DNA from: Lophium mytilinum
Lineage: Eukaryota > Ascomycota > Dothideomycetes > Mytilinidiales > Mytilinidiaceae
Reading direction: 5' to 3'
Assembly (NCBI GenBank): GCA_010093605.1
Contig: MU004189.1
Location: 1,123,834 to 1,187,833 of the forward strand
DNA: 64,000 nucleotides
Position 1 is the stretch's first letter. Each line of letters starts with the position of its first letter. The notes below the pieces were generated by a model that did not search any database, had not been told where the DNA came from, and saw only the letters and a list, made by a program, of their open reading frames with translations. The position numbers were made by a program, and so were the translations under genes. Shown piece by piece: positions 9,968 through 21,476 of this stretch.

Positions 9968-11239
9968 CGAATCGACGTTTACCATGCGTTACATGTAGCC
10001 AATACCGCCACAGGGGACGAGGCCCGTATTAAACACATTGCAAAAGGTCAGCGTTGACTCGCACGTCAATCAACCGACCAAACCTAAAACTTCAACTTCA
10101 TGAGCTACACCTTCACGCGGGGCTCAGACTGGCAAGCCTCATCAAGCACCCCCTCTCGTGTGTTGTGTGTCTATCAATGCTCGAAGCGCTGTAACAAATC
10201 TCCCCCTTGACCAAAGTCAAAATCTCCTATTCCTTCGCCAGTCTGAAATGCATTGAAGCAATCCAGGTGGTGGCAAACACGCGCACACCCGCGACGGCTT
10301 GCTTTGCATTCGGAGTGCCGCCTTTTGAATAATACCCCACGTCGCCTTCAGCAATCGGGTCGCGACATTCATCACGCCGATTCCTCGCATATTCTCAAGC
10401 CATTGCTTTCTGAAGCACCACCGCGCAGCACCTATTCTTGTTACCCACAATGGTATCGCGAGTGCGATGAATATAGACGATTGAGGGATGGGGTCTGTAT
10501 AATAAAAGGAATTGTACTGCCAGAGCTCGCTTTCTGAATAGGATAGGGATGCAACATTGACGAGATGTGTTTTGAGAATGGTCCTTGCCTTGGCTTCATT
10601 TCATTAGTCGGTATTATCTTTAAGAGGTCGAAACATTGCTTCATTACCTCTGAATGAGTTCTGTAGAGTTTCATATCTAGCACCATCCCTCGTCATAGAT
10701 ATTCAAACACTTCTTTGCGGTTGCGTGACGATCCTTGCAAGTTTCCAGCAGTCCGTATGAGAAGTTCTACATTTTGGACAGCTTAGAATAACGATCTTGC
10801 AAGGCCGACTCCCGTAGCATTTATTTGTGTACCTAGATTTGAACTGTATACGCTGCCCACGCGTTCATATGTACATTAGAGCCTCTTCAGCAATCACAGG
10901 AAAATATATGGATATTGATAGCAACGCACTGTAACGTGGTCCGAGCGGCTGAGGTACATTCGTTCACCGCGCCAGCATCAAAGCCAATGAACTAACGCTC
11001 ATCGCATTCGAGTTCGCCCTGGCTGCATCTTTAACGATGCTTCGCCAAATACAATTTTTTGACGTAACCAAAAACACATGCGGGACCTTCGGGAGTCCGC
11101 CGCGGGGCGGAATATCTTGGCACAAACTCCCATTTCCACCCCACCTCCCGCCGTCAAAAACTCAAAAGTTACCCCGCAAGACTCTATCCTGGCAACTACT
11201 TCTCGCCTCTCTCCATCCAACAAAAGGACCAAAGTTGCA
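9968..11239. other. Intergenic region, no gene seen
   Basis: About 1.27 kb of normal-composition DNA. Short frames on both strands (for example 10253-10537) overlap one another and show no conserved motif. The last 200 bp probably holds the leader of the RING-like gene. Confidence 0.4.
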
Positions 11240-12248
11240 ATGACGAACGTCTGCGAAGCATGCAAAGAGCCTTTAGTCGTCGAGGTCGAGCTCTCCGATG
11301 ATGAAGAAGATGTGGAGATGGGCGGATCGAGTTCTGCAGCTGCCGCAGCTGGGAATGGGGGCGTGAAGACGGTGCCGGATGATATTAACCTGAATTGCGG
11401 TTGTCATTTCCACTGGTGGGTGGTTATTTTCCACAGAGACTATCATTTCTTTCTTGACGACTTTGCTAAGGTCATTCTCGTTCTTTACCACTCACTTCCA
11501 CAATTTTATCTCCCATCTCAAGATTGTCAAGCAGAAAATGAAAGTACAGCATTCGACCATTGAACTGACCCTAATTGATAACAGGACATGCCTCCTCGAC
11601 TCCTACACCCACACCTCCTGCCCCTCCTGCGACCGCGACATCACATCCACAACCTCCACGAACCCGCCCCAGATCCAAGTCCTCTGCACCCTCACCAACG
11701 AAGGCGGCGTGCAGCCAAACCTCGACATCCTCCCCCTTCTCACGGAAGAAAGCTACTTAAAAGCATACCCAGAAGACCGAAAAGCGCGTGCATTCCTCGA
11801 ATTCTGCCGCGAGGGCGACGTCGCAGCTGTCGTAGAACTGCTACAAGCAGAGGACGACGATGACGAAGACTCAGACGAGGATGACGATGCGATGGAGGAT
11901 ACCACAGCTCCCGGCGAGAAGCGAGAAAGACGGCATATTGATCTGCTGAGGTATCAAGATCCCATTGGGGATATGCAGTCGGCATTGCATGCTGCAGTTG
12001 CGGGAGGCAGTAGGGAGGTTGTGTGGTTGCTGTTGCTGCTTGCGTCTCAGCTGCCGCTATCTGAGTTCCCGGCACTGGTGTTCCAGGAGGCGTCGAAGTT
12101 AGGCGTGATGCGGGATGATGACGAGGTGGCGGGGAAGACGGATATCAGGACGCTGAGGGACTGTGATGGGAGGAGCGCGGAGGATTTGGCGAGGGAGGTG
12201 GGGGTGATTTGGAATGGATGGGTTGGGAATGGGAGGTTGACTATATGA
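11240..12248 (+). CDS. RING-like zinc finger protein with ankyrin-like C-terminus
   Basis: Two exons, 11240-11415 and 11585-12248, separated by a 169-bp intron (donor GTGGGT, branch CTAAT, acceptor ACAG); 279 residues. The splice joins two halves of a zinc-binding domain: C5-x2-C8, an acidic Ala-rich insert, then C53-x-C55-x2-H58-x2-C61 and C71-P-x-C74. The order and the CPxC ending are those of a RING finger, so an E3 ubiquitin-ligase role is a reasonable inference. Ligand 4, usually His, is Cys55, with His56 beside it. Residues from about 135 contain a strongly acidic run and then ALHAAVAGGSREVVWLLL, which resembles an ankyrin repeat. An in-frame ATG at 11078 exists, but the one at 11240 sits directly before the Cys pair. 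Confidence 0.78.
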
Positions 12249-13825
12249 GAAGAATCATGGGGATAAAACGGTGTTTGCAGATTGAGTGTAGGTGTGGTTA
12301 GAGATGCGGCGATGAACGGCTATAAGCGGTTTTTACTTAGACTCTGAACGTTCGATGGGGCAGATTGCAAAATAAACCGTAAGTCCCACCATCACAAAGT
12401 AATCCACGTCGTTAGCTTATTGTATGTGAAGTTGGTCTCTGTGGTTTGAAACGGTACAGGCACAGGTTTTCGTATTTGAGTAGCTTTTGTTCTATCTCCT
12501 TTCACTTCGAAATCTTACTGTTCCCTAATCTAATTTCTCCTACGAATGGTACCTTCCTCATCCAATATAAAGCCTCTGAACCTTGACATTCACTTAAGAC
12601 GCTTTGAATGCCTCCTCCCCTCCGCAGGAATCACGTGCTTTCCAGCTGTCTTCCACGAGTTTCCCCGAATTTCTCATCTCCACGTACTGTAAAACCTCGC
12701 CTCCTTCCCAAGGTTTAGGGTCTGCCAGTCAGGATTAGAGCTCACAGGTTTGAGAGCTCTTACGAAACCTTCCCAGCATCTCAGGGGATCCACCGCTTGG
12801 TGGGATGGTTTCGAGGGAGTCGGCAGATTCCAACAAAAGAGTTACGTGTTCTGATGGTCTGTTCGAGGGACATCAACGGTGTCAAAGCCGAAGTCCGATG
12901 AAAAGAGTAAAAGTATTCTGCTGAGAGTGGAATGGTGGGAAGTTGGGCGAGAAGTTGATTCAAGAAGGGGGGGTTCAAGAAGGCTTGATGATGAACAGCA
13001 ATGACAAGTGGAGATGGTGGAGATATTTAGAAGGCCCTATCAAGCAGGAAGTTTATATATGATGCTGGGCATTAGATCACGAGAGAATTGAGTTTACTAA
13101 AGTCTTTACGTGAAGCCTTTTAGTACTGTACTCTTTATAACGGCACTATACCTGTCTGCACACTAATGTACGATCAATCTAAAGTACTGGTGAGAACATT
13201 TTTCGTTGATCGTTTTCCTTCTTAGCTACCACTCATTTCAGCTACTTCGAGTCTCCCCGGTGTATCCCTAGCAGCGACTGCTTCTCATATACTACCCTAC
13301 CCAGGCACGCGGGGCATGGATCAGGTGGCACTCGTGATGATACTTGAGGCCGCAATGGATTTAGACGCGTGTATGTCACTGCCTAGGTTGCTATAATGCG
13401 TTTTTAGAAATCTTGACGAAAGAGAGAGTCTTCACATTGGGCTATTTGAACAGGGGTTGAAGCACTACAAGCAGAGACAGACAGGTGTATACGAGATGAA
13501 GAATGTGCCCACTTTTTTATGCCCGGTGTGCCAGGTATTCTTCTCAGCTAGAAAACTTTTGACAACGCTCTCTCATCAATAACATGCTGCTGTCGCAATC
13601 GGCTCCTTCGGTTGATGCTATGGTGATTGCAATGGCGATGGGTATGAATGAAAGGTGTCTTGGTGAGAGACACACGGCGGAGGTGAAGGAAATGCCAAGC
13701 GTCACGTGCGCACGCTTGGGCGCGATCTCTCCGAAAGACCTCGACGCGTTCTTTCTGCGTCAACTCCATCACGACTCATCCCAATTCACCCACATCAACA
13801 GACTCTCCCCAACGAGTCCGCAACC
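12249..13825. other. Intergenic region, no gene seen
   Basis: About 1.58 kb. Frames such as 12781-12978 (minus) and 13584-13829 lack coding character. The stretch before 13826 is C/T- and A/C-rich, as expected of a fungal promoter and leader. No repeat of note. Confidence 0.4.
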
Positions 13826-14432
13826 ATGACTGGAAAGAAAGGCGTTGCCCGCACCAAGAAACGCGCTGCGGAGGTCGATTCGGACAACGAGATTATCACG
13901 AAGAAGGCTAAAGCTACGTCTTCAGGCCCGCCAGAACAACACAAGGACTCCGATGGACAGCCATACTGGGAAGTATGTAGCAAGCTTAGCCTTTAATTGG
14001 ATAAGAATGCTAAATAATCTGTGCAGCTGGGTACGAAGAATCGCGTGTCGATCGCCGAGTTCAAGGGAAAGACATTCGTCAACATCCGGGAGTACTACGA
14101 GAAGGATGGCAAATGGCTGCCTGGGAAGAAGGTAATTGGAAGACAATGAAACACAGGAAAGCACTGAATGGCTGACCCGAGACATATAGGGTATTATGCT
14201 TCCACCAGAGCAATACACGATCCTCCTCGCCGCCCTCCCCCAAATCGAGAAGGTCCTCAGTGAAAGTGGAGTAATCATTCCAAGACCCCAGTACGACGGA
14301 GCCCCCGGAAAACCCGCTGGAGATGACGATGAATTGGACGTGGACGAGGCAGAAGATGAAGAAGAAGCTCCGAAGGTTAAGAGGAACAAGCGCAAAAGCC
14401 CGAGCGCAGATGCAGATGAGGATGAAGATTGA
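13826..14432 (+). CDS. SUB1: PC4/Sub1-type transcriptional coactivator
   Basis: Three exons, 13826-13972, 14027-14131 and 14190-14432, with phase-0 introns of 54 and 58 bp (donors GTATGT and GTAATT); 164 residues. After a basic Lys-rich tail (about 1-45) comes the PC4 fold, read across both introns: [20 protein letters not shown], then [17 protein letters not shown], then [16 protein letters not shown]. This is the single-stranded-DNA-binding core of PC4/Sub1, a cofactor of RNA polymerase II initiation and genome stability in the nucleus. The C-terminus is an acidic/basic tail ([17 protein letters not shown]) typical of fungal members. The family match is strong. It is probably a conserved single-copy gene inside otherwise fast-evolving surroundings. 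Confidence 0.95.
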
Positions 14433-15233
14433 GGATTCAGGCGCGGACCGTGCCATTTTCTCTGTGGGGGGCCTAGGCGTACAAGGGGAACATGCTGAGA
14501 CCACCTCGATCTCATGTCGTTAAGGTGTCGGCGTTTGCGGGACTATCGGACAAGAGGCAAGGCGTTATGATCGTGTCAATATACCCTTTCAATCCACCGG
14601 CTCTCGTTCAGGGCGGGCTTATCTTGCTTTCCACTTTCAAACGGATGTGCCGACTCGCTTTCAGAACGTCATGTAACGAAAGCAGTACCTGGGGTTCGCG
14701 CTCGACACTTAGGTAAAGTGCATGTGTAAGTTTGCATGTGTAAGTTTGCATGTGTAAGTTTGTCTCCTGCCTATTGATTGATATGCTCCTTTGATCTTTT
14801 CTAATTCTCTAGTAGACGCAGCAGGATTTCTGTATCCTATATCATTTTTTCCAAGCTTTCCCAGCATCACCGATCAATCCCTCTGGATGTTTCCCTAATG
14901 CCTCTCCTCCCTATCCTGCTTCTTCGCCTCTACAAGCAGCAATAAGACCCAAGCCCACAACAATATGTCAATGGCCACCTGGGACAGGATCCTTCACCAA
15001 TGACTGCACGCTCAGCTCTTCTCCGACTGCGATGTCTTCGCGTATAGTACAATCCCGGCAATGCGCTGCTGAAGCGGTGAATAGGCAACCGGCTAGAATG
15101 TTCCATTTCTATCTATGCCAGTATACTCTTTCCCTAATGCATCTCCCCTCTTTCGGAACTTTAAATGGCTATCTTAGTATCCACGGTCCACTCTATAAGG
15201 AACTACCTAGGCCATTATAGGTGCGTCATACGC
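14433..15233. other. Intergenic region with short tandem repeat
   Basis: About 800 bp between convergent genes. Apart from three 14-bp tandem repeats at 14720-14761, nothing coding is supported. C/T-rich stretches around 14870-14940 may be transcript-end sequence. Confidence 0.4.
14720..14761. repeat. Three perfect 14-bp tandem repeats
   Basis: GCATGTGTAAGTTT is repeated three times head to tail without mismatch. It lies about 290 bp past the SUB1 stop codon. A minisatellite of this size could be length-variable between strains. Confidence 0.95.
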
Positions 15234-16964
15234 TCACCACCCATATTCGGGTGCATCTCTCACGTCTACCTGTATACGTCCTGCAAGGCCTTTCAATACC
15301 CAGCCAATATCATCGCCATACTCCTTTCTTAGTCGGAACCCGCGCGGATGTTTCTGCAGGCTCACCATCACCCAGTCTGGGCAATCTTCAGTAAACTTGG
15401 AAGAGGCATGCGCGTGTCTCATGTCAGACGACCAGATAACCGCGGAGACTGCACTCAAGTCGATGTCTTCCTCATCTCTCAGACCGCGCTCCTGGTCCAA
15501 GCTGAAGGGGTACGCGTGGCCTATGAATCGAATGAGTCTCTGACCCTGCAGGAGCTCAGCAGCTTCGAACTCGCTTAGGGCGGAGAGATTGGCTTCGACA
15601 AAGCCGAGAACCGAGGACCATAAACCGGTGAGGAGGTTGATACGACCGAAGCGCAGGTATTCGATTGTGCTAGCATGCGTCTTGAGGAGCTTCGTAAGGT
15701 CATCTGTGTCGATAAAGGCGTTTGCAAGCTCGAGGGACCGTAGTTTGGACGCTTGAAGAGTTTCTGAAAGCGCATGCAGCAGTCTGGAGCTCTTGCGCTC
15801 AAGTTTGGTCTTAATCCAAGCAACCACTCCAACGTGACGAAACAAGAAAGATATCTTCAGCTCTGTCAGCGAAGCAGCGGCCGACACGACACGGACAAAC
15901 GCGTCTATGGCCTCGTCTATGGTTCTCGACCCGTAGTCTGGATGAAGTTAGCAGGTGTTTTTTGAAAGCAGTCTTCTGCCAAACGCCCAGGCACATCGAT
16001 CCACCGCTAATCGGCATTCATCTAGAGTCTTTTCAAACGCCAGATACACTGTTCGGATCAGTACTGCAGAGACTAGGCTGCTTCTTGACTCTCCAACTTC
16101 AGCTAACTGAAGCCCTCTACACGGTTGTACCGAGCTCGAAGATTGGAGCCTGAGCAGCAGGAAACTCATGTGCCCAGATCTATAACCGATCAACATACCT
16201 TCAACACACTCCGTCGTCAACGCCACCCTCAACGTCCTCAATCCAGTCAAGTCCCCTCTCATAGCCTCTGTGTGGAGGAACAATCGCACCGACACCCCAA
16301 ATGTCGACTTCGCTGGGTCTTCCAGCACCAATTTGCTGATCTGGCTTCCACGCCCAAACGTCAATATCGGCCTCAGTATTGCCACAGCACCCCGCAGTGC
16401 CTCCGACGGGTGGATCTCCTTGAACTTCTCCCTGATATATGGGTGCCCGCTCCACCTTTCTGCACACGGCATATCATAATCACAGCAACTGTTGATCGTC
16501 ACTTCCGCGAGTGCAGGCAAGCGCGGAATCGCTTTGTTGAGATACGTCTCCAGGACGCAGGTCGGCTGGTCGTAGTCCCCGATAGGCGCTTTCATGATGC
16601 CATGCTGGGCGAAGAGTAACGGATCCACGTGCATTAGTGTCCATTGAAGAGACTTGACGGCGGTTCGCCAGTCGGGGTTCGAGGCGATCTTCTCGATGCC
16701 GTCCATGTATTTGTGGTTGACAGTCCGCCAGTGCGGCTTCCTCATGAGTGTTTTGAAGAAGAAGCGGCCGAACGCGGCGGAGGATTTGCGGTAGACCTCG
16801 TGGTTGGTCCTGCGGAGGGCGAGGAGGGTGGTTTTGGCAACATTGGGTGGTTCTGTGATGGAGAGGGCGTCTTCTTCGAGGATTTCTTTGATGATGGCTT
16901 CGAGGATTTCTGTTGGGAGGGTGGAGAGGCGGTCAGGTCCGCGGTAGGGGGGCGGGTGGTGCAT
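15234..16964 (-). CDS. F-box-like protein
   Basis: Two exons on the minus strand, 16964-16199 and 15937-15234; the 261-bp intron has donor GTATGT, branch TGCTAAC and acceptor CCAG. The splice keeps frame (phase 1) and gives 489 residues. The N-terminus (LSTLPTEILEAIIKEILEE, about residues 13-31) is the start of an F-box; the rest is a Leu-rich, repeat-like region without exact leucine-rich repeats. The block THASTIEYLRFGRINLLTG and the C-terminal layout resemble the F-box genes near 31.4 and 60 kb. The expected role is substrate adaptor of an SCF ubiquitin ligase, from the family. The intron is long for this window and open in one frame, so a small internal exon or retained intron is possible. 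Confidence 0.72.
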
Positions 16965-17357
16965 CTGGGCCGCGATGCGGGCGAGGACGTCGTTGAACTG
17001 GCGAGTTAGTAGGAGAATCTATTATAGTGAGGGCAGCGTACCCTCTGAGAATCCATCACGGATGATTGGAGGAAGGTTAGTCGTGTCGTGGCTGGAGATT
17101 CTTGGAAGGTCAGACGTATGTGTTGCACCCCTAGTCACGATTAACTCGCGGATTGGCCAAGGCTGTGCTTTTCCGAGCGGCACTCACTGTTTAGTGATAA
17201 GTGAGCGCCCTTAGCCTTTATCGCCTCCAGGAGTTTAGTTCTCCTCCTCCACTTCAACATCTCGCCACCAAAACGCGACCCACCCACCACGCCGTCACGA
17301 CAACACATTTGGACCCGACCACGCGCCTCTCCTTCCATCGCCAGCACATACTGTATA
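16965..17357. other. Divergent promoter region between two F-box genes
   Basis: About 390 bp separates the start codons of divergently transcribed F-box genes, so it probably carries both promoters. No TATA box or repeat stands out. Confidence 0.4.
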
Positions 17358-18893
17358 ATGGAGCGAGGAGAGATGGAGCTCTCAAGCATATCCGAGCAGG
17401 GCATTCTCGATCGACTACCTGACGAGCTTCTTCTGAGCTTCATGAGATTCTTGGACACCGAGTCCCTCGTAAAGGTTTCGCAGATGTGCAAGTCTCTAGG
17501 TCGTACCGGACAAGAGATTTTGTTCCACACCATTGAGTTGAACACAAAGCACGAATATGGAGACGCCTTCCTCCAATGCCGACAGCTCATACGTACCCTC
17601 CTCCACCGCAAAGATCTCCGAGGCAAGGTCAAGAAACTGACAACATACCTTCATAACGACGCCAACGCTGCAGGCCGAAAAGATCCACTGACCTCGGCGG
17701 AAGTCACAGCTTTGCTAAGCGTCACGGATTCTTTGGCCTGGACAACGTATGGGTGTCCTTATGGCAAATGTGAAAACTTCTTTCGCGACAAAATGGGTGG
17801 CGATGTCGGGGCCTTGTTCTTTCTGCTTCCATCTCTCGAGGTCTTGAAGATGAACAGCCACCACAACCTCACAACGTACAACAGCCTTTTTGGTAGTTTC
17901 ATGGTCCCTCTGATCACTCTTCCCGCCTTCCAGAAACTCCAGTCCCTGACAATCTACCGGACCTTTCATCGATTGTACCCCTTTTTCGAGATTGGGCACC
18001 CACTTTCTCTCCTGACCCTCCCTAATCTCACGCGGCTAGATCTGGGATGCGTCACTGTCGAGACCTTCATGCACTTGATCGACAAACCTGTTACTCCGAC
18101 TTATCTCTCAGGAATCAAGCATTTATCTCTCGAACACGCCGGCATGGATCAACTCGATACAGACCATCTTCTGGGCAGCCTTCTCAGGTGCCTCCGCCCA
18201 CTGGAGTCTTTTGCCTGGATAGACTATCACTGGGATGGTGTGCTCAGCGTCGCCTACACGACTCTATTGCAACAGCTAGCCTCCTCGTACCACAGCCTAC
18301 AAAAGCTCACCATCATAGGGCCAATATGGTACGATGGTGATATTCTCGCCTACCCTATTACCACTCTTCGGTCCTTCACACAGCTACGCTTCTTGAGGAT
18401 CGATCAGCATGCGCTCGTAGGCTCGCCTATCACTCGGATGAACCAAGCCGAATTTGGAACGGTGATTGGGCATGGAGGGTTGGTTGAGAAGCTACCGATA
18501 TCTTTGGAGACTTTAGTGGTCAATTGCAAGGGTAAAGATGCGGTGGAGCTCTGTGATGAGATGCTGGCGCTGAAGAACACGGCAATGGCGATCTGCAATG
18601 GCGAAGTGGAACATCGTCCAGAAGAGGGAGTCGAGCAGGACGAAAAGCTCAACGAGTTGAAGTTTCACGAACTGGATACCCACGAAACAGAGATTCAAAG
18701 GCTCAAGCAAGGCCAGCAGGAGGGCTACGACGGCGCTATATTCCCGTTGACTAATTTGCATAAGGTCACGATCAACGTGGATTTGAAGGGCGAGTTCGAA
18801 ACGACCATGCTAACAAGCATGGCGGACAGATGGCGGAAGGCTGGTTGGGAGCTGAATGAAGTACTCTTTATCGAGGATGAGCACCCCACATAG
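17358..18893 (+). CDS. F-box/leucine-rich protein, family A copy 1
   Basis: An intact single-exon gene of 511 residues. The F-box is complete at about residues 16-60: LDRLPDELLLSFMRFLDTES, then LVKVSQMCKSLGRTGQEILF. The C-terminal part contains irregular Leu-rich motifs (LPNLTRLDLGCVTVE, IKHLSLEH, LRFLRIDQHALVGSPI). It is the most complete member of a three-gene tandem array with the genes at 19785 and 22143, all sharing the blocks RQL[ILM]RTL, SLLTLPNLTRLDL and ALVGxP. It probably recruits a substrate to an SCF complex (family knowledge); the target is unknown. The C-terminus after residue 420 is charged and variable between copies. Confidence 0.88.
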   Translation: MERGEMELSSISEQGILDRLPDELLLSFMRFLDTESLVKVSQMCKSLGRTGQEILFHTIELNTKHEYGDAFLQCRQLIRTLLHRKDLRGKVKKLTTYLHNDANAAGRKDPLTSAEVTALLSVTDSLAWTTYGCPYGKCENFFRDKMGGDVGALFFLLPSLEVLKMNSHHNLTTYNSLFGSFMVPLITLPAFQKLQSLTIYRTFHRLYPFFEIGHPLSLLTLPNLTRLDLGCVTVETFMHLIDKPVTPTYLSGIKHLSLEHAGMDQLDTDHLLGSLLRCLRPLESFAWIDYHWDGVLSVAYTTLLQQLASSYHSLQKLTIIGPIWYDGDILAYPITTLRSFTQLRFLRIDQHALVGSPITRMNQAEFGTVIGHGGLVEKLPISLETLVVNCKGKDAVELCDEMLALKNTAMAICNGEVEHRPEEGVEQDEKLNELKFHELDTHETEIQRLKQGQQEGYDGAIFPLTNLHKVTINVDLKGEFETTMLTSMADRWRKAGWELNEVLFIEDEHPT

Positions 18894-19784
18894 GAATAAC
18901 GAGGGTGAGGATCTCGATGGAGAGGTCGAGCCCTTAGTGGGTCACTACACAGGATATTATGATAGAACTCTCTGTGCTCGGTTCTAAGTCACAAGTGCAA
19001 CTGTGGTGTGTACGGTGCTTCAGATAGGAATGAAGTGTAACTTTAACTTGCTGTTTCTATGGTCACCCGTAAGGGTATTAAGTGCACTTACGATCGTAGC
19101 ATAAGAACAATTACATACAGCAAGCACTGCTGGTAGCAACCAAGGGTGCTAGCAGCATTCAGGCCGAATCTCGTACATGATGTTCCCCTTCCATCCATGT
19201 GCAGACGCCACGGCTTAAAACCCAACCACAGTACACGTGGTGACAGCCTAAGAAAGAATTGCGTTTTATCTAGATAGTCCGTGTAGGGCGACTAGTCACC
19301 TTCAATCTAAAGAAAGACAACATGAAGTTCTATATCTTAATCATAGATTGCCTGCTTCGAGTGGTTTTTCGGATCTGTGTTGTGTCTCGTATTTGTAGAC
19401 CTAGTCTCGCCGCGTTAGTTGCTTACCCAGGTTGGCCTCGCAGTATCAAGCTCTCAATCATTTAGTTGGAAAGGGGTGTCTCAAGAAATCAATTATAGTT
19501 ACTTCGTAAATGTTTCACTCTTCACTCACAAACATTCATGCTTTTCTCGTGGTTCCGCCAACAAGATCTATACAAGTGCCGCTGAGCGTGTTCATGACCT
19601 TCACGTACGCGAGACTTCACCAACGCCTGCCGTCCTCTTTACCGAACTTAAATAGTCTCTCCCACCTCCAACGTTCCTTGTCTGCATCAACCACACACCA
19701 TTTCCAACACAACCAACCCCACTCAACTTCCCCGACCCCGACAGCCCGCTATTCCCCAGCTTCCACTCCCTAGTCGACAGCCTC
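18894..19784. other. Intergenic region, no gene seen
   Basis: About 890 bp between two family A copies. No coding frame is supported. The last 100 bp is rich in C and A with few G, as in the leaders of the neighbouring genes. Confidence 0.4.
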
Positions 19785-21476
19785 ATGGCGTTGCCTCTAC
19801 CCGAAAGCCGCTTGGGTCCGAGGCAGGGCCCTCTGGGTCGACTACCCGACGAGCTTCTCTTGAAGGTCTTCGAAGTGCTATTCCACGCCATTAATCTGGA
19901 CTCAGGCGCCCTCAATGGTGTCTTTGATCAAGTTCGCCAGCTATTACGAACGCTAGTACTGCGCCCAGGCCTACAGAGAAAAGTCAAGATTCTGAGGATA
20001 TCCATTGGCGATAGGGTGGGAGTTTATAAAACAGCCGACGCACTTGGCCCAATACACACGGCCTCAATCCTAGAAACCATGGATAACCTTCATTGGGGAA
20101 TGCTAGGAGGCAGAAGTGGGCCCCAAGCAGATCTGTTTCGCAAACGCATTGGGGGGTCAGGATCTATCGGGGCCCTGTTCGCTCTGCTTCCCAATCTACG
20201 ATCCTTGGAGCTGGAGCTTGTCTCAATGCGACGCCATGATACTTTGTATCACACTCTCTTCGGCGGTTTCCGAGTTCCTCTCGAGTGTATCCCAGCCGCC
20301 GAAAACCTTCGCACCTTGATAATCCATCAAGACGTGTGCAATCAGATACCATGGCTTGAGATTGAGAGCCCCTCGTCGCAATCTTTCCTTACACTGAAGA
20401 ATCTGACCCGGCTAGAGCTATCGCACGTCACTGTAGAAGGCTTGCAGTGTTTTGCCACTAAACGCCTCAGCTCGGACACGCTCTCCAAGGTCAAGCATCT
20501 GTCTCTTGAAAATCCCGAGTTCTTCGGCGGCTTTCCATCAACAGATATTCGTTTGCAAAACTTTCTTCTCAGCTTCGGTTCATTGGTGTCATTCACCCTG
20601 AAGGACGCTACAGTGTGGGCGAGCCGTAGGACTGTGTCTTACTCAGATCTGCTAGACTACCTCTCTGTATCCCACGAAAGCTTAGAGTCCCTAACTCTTG
20701 TATGGCCCGGTCGGAATGCCCGTCCTCCCAACACATATGCTATCTGCAGCCTTAGCGCTTTCAAGCGCCTACGCCATGTGGAAATCGAGCAAATGGCACT
20801 CGTCGGCCATCCAGTAAACCGTAGCAACAAGACATGGGATGTAGTGAACGGAGTAGAGGCCAAATTATGGCCATCCTCGCTGCGGAGTAGAATGCCCGAA
20901 TCTCTCGAGACGTTGGTTGTGCAAAGCGGAGTTCAGGAATGGGAGTCCACGCACCATATTGTGCACGAACTTTCTGAGCTAGATTTGGTATGCATTGATT
21001 TGGGCGGCATTGTGAGCAGAGCCTGTGAGGAAAACATACGAGATTTGAGACTACGGTTAGAAGAAGATGATATAGCTGGCATATATCTCGATGGAGAGGC
21101 CAGGGGGAGCCTCGATGATGACGAGAACGAGGATGTTGAGCCTCAGGAATGCGACGGCGACGAGGTATTCATCGATGCTGATTTCGCCCTTCATGACCCC
21201 GAAGAGATTTATGATCCCGACTATCCAGGCTCAGACTGCCTACAGGTCGATGAGCCGGACGAAGAGTACTGGCAATCTGGTGATCGCGGATATGTCGACG
21301 AAGAGCCAGATCTAATTGAAGTGCCCAACAAGAACGGATCGGCAAACCTGCAGAAGGTAGTTGTGAAGGTTAACATAAGAGTTCAGCAGATCCCGCCTGA
21401 AGCGATGAGGAGATGGGAGCAATTAGCGTGGAGGCATTTCGGGGTGGAGGTCGAGTTGCAGAACTTCGACCCGTAA
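19785..21476 (+). CDS. Family A copy 2, F-box truncated by internal deletion
   Basis: A single-exon gene of 563 residues, paralogous to the gene at 17358. The F-box begins normally (LGRLPDELLLKVFEV) but jumps straight to LFHAINL. Against copy 1, about 23 residues (69 bp) of the second half of the F-box are missing, with frame kept. The Leu-rich region is intact (FLTLKNLTRLELSHVTVEGL, ALVGHPV). Copy 2 also has an acidic insert of some 80 residues (DDDENEDVEPQE to DEEYWQSGD) before a basic C-terminus. Loss of half the F-box should weaken Skp1 binding, so the protein may no longer be an SCF adaptor; this is inference. Confidence 0.85.
   Translation: MALPLPESRLGPRQGPLGRLPDELLLKVFEVLFHAINLDSGALNGVFDQVRQLLRTLVLRPGLQRKVKILRISIGDRVGVYKTADALGPIHTASILETMDNLHWGMLGGRSGPQADLFRKRIGGSGSIGALFALLPNLRSLELELVSMRRHDTLYHTLFGGFRVPLECIPAAENLRTLIIHQDVCNQIPWLEIESPSSQSFLTLKNLTRLELSHVTVEGLQCFATKRLSSDTLSKVKHLSLENPEFFGGFPSTDIRLQNFLLSFGSLVSFTLKDATVWASRRTVSYSDLLDYLSVSHESLESLTLVWPGRNARPPNTYAICSLSAFKRLRHVEIEQMALVGHPVNRSNKTWDVVNGVEAKLWPSSLRSRMPESLETLVVQSGVQEWESTHHIVHELSELDLVCIDLGGIVSRACEENIRDLRLRLEEDDIAGIYLDGEARGSLDDDENEDVEPQECDGDEVFIDADFALHDPEEIYDPDYPGSDCLQVDEPDEEYWQSGDRGYVDEEPDLIEVPNKNGSANLQKVVVKVNIRVQQIPPEAMRRWEQLAWRHFGVEVELQNFDP

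Noticed and set aside
10920-10990. A segment (GGTCCGAGCGGCTGAG) faintly like a tRNA-Ser arm
   Set aside because: No acceptor stem, TPsiC arm or clover-leaf could be formed around it.
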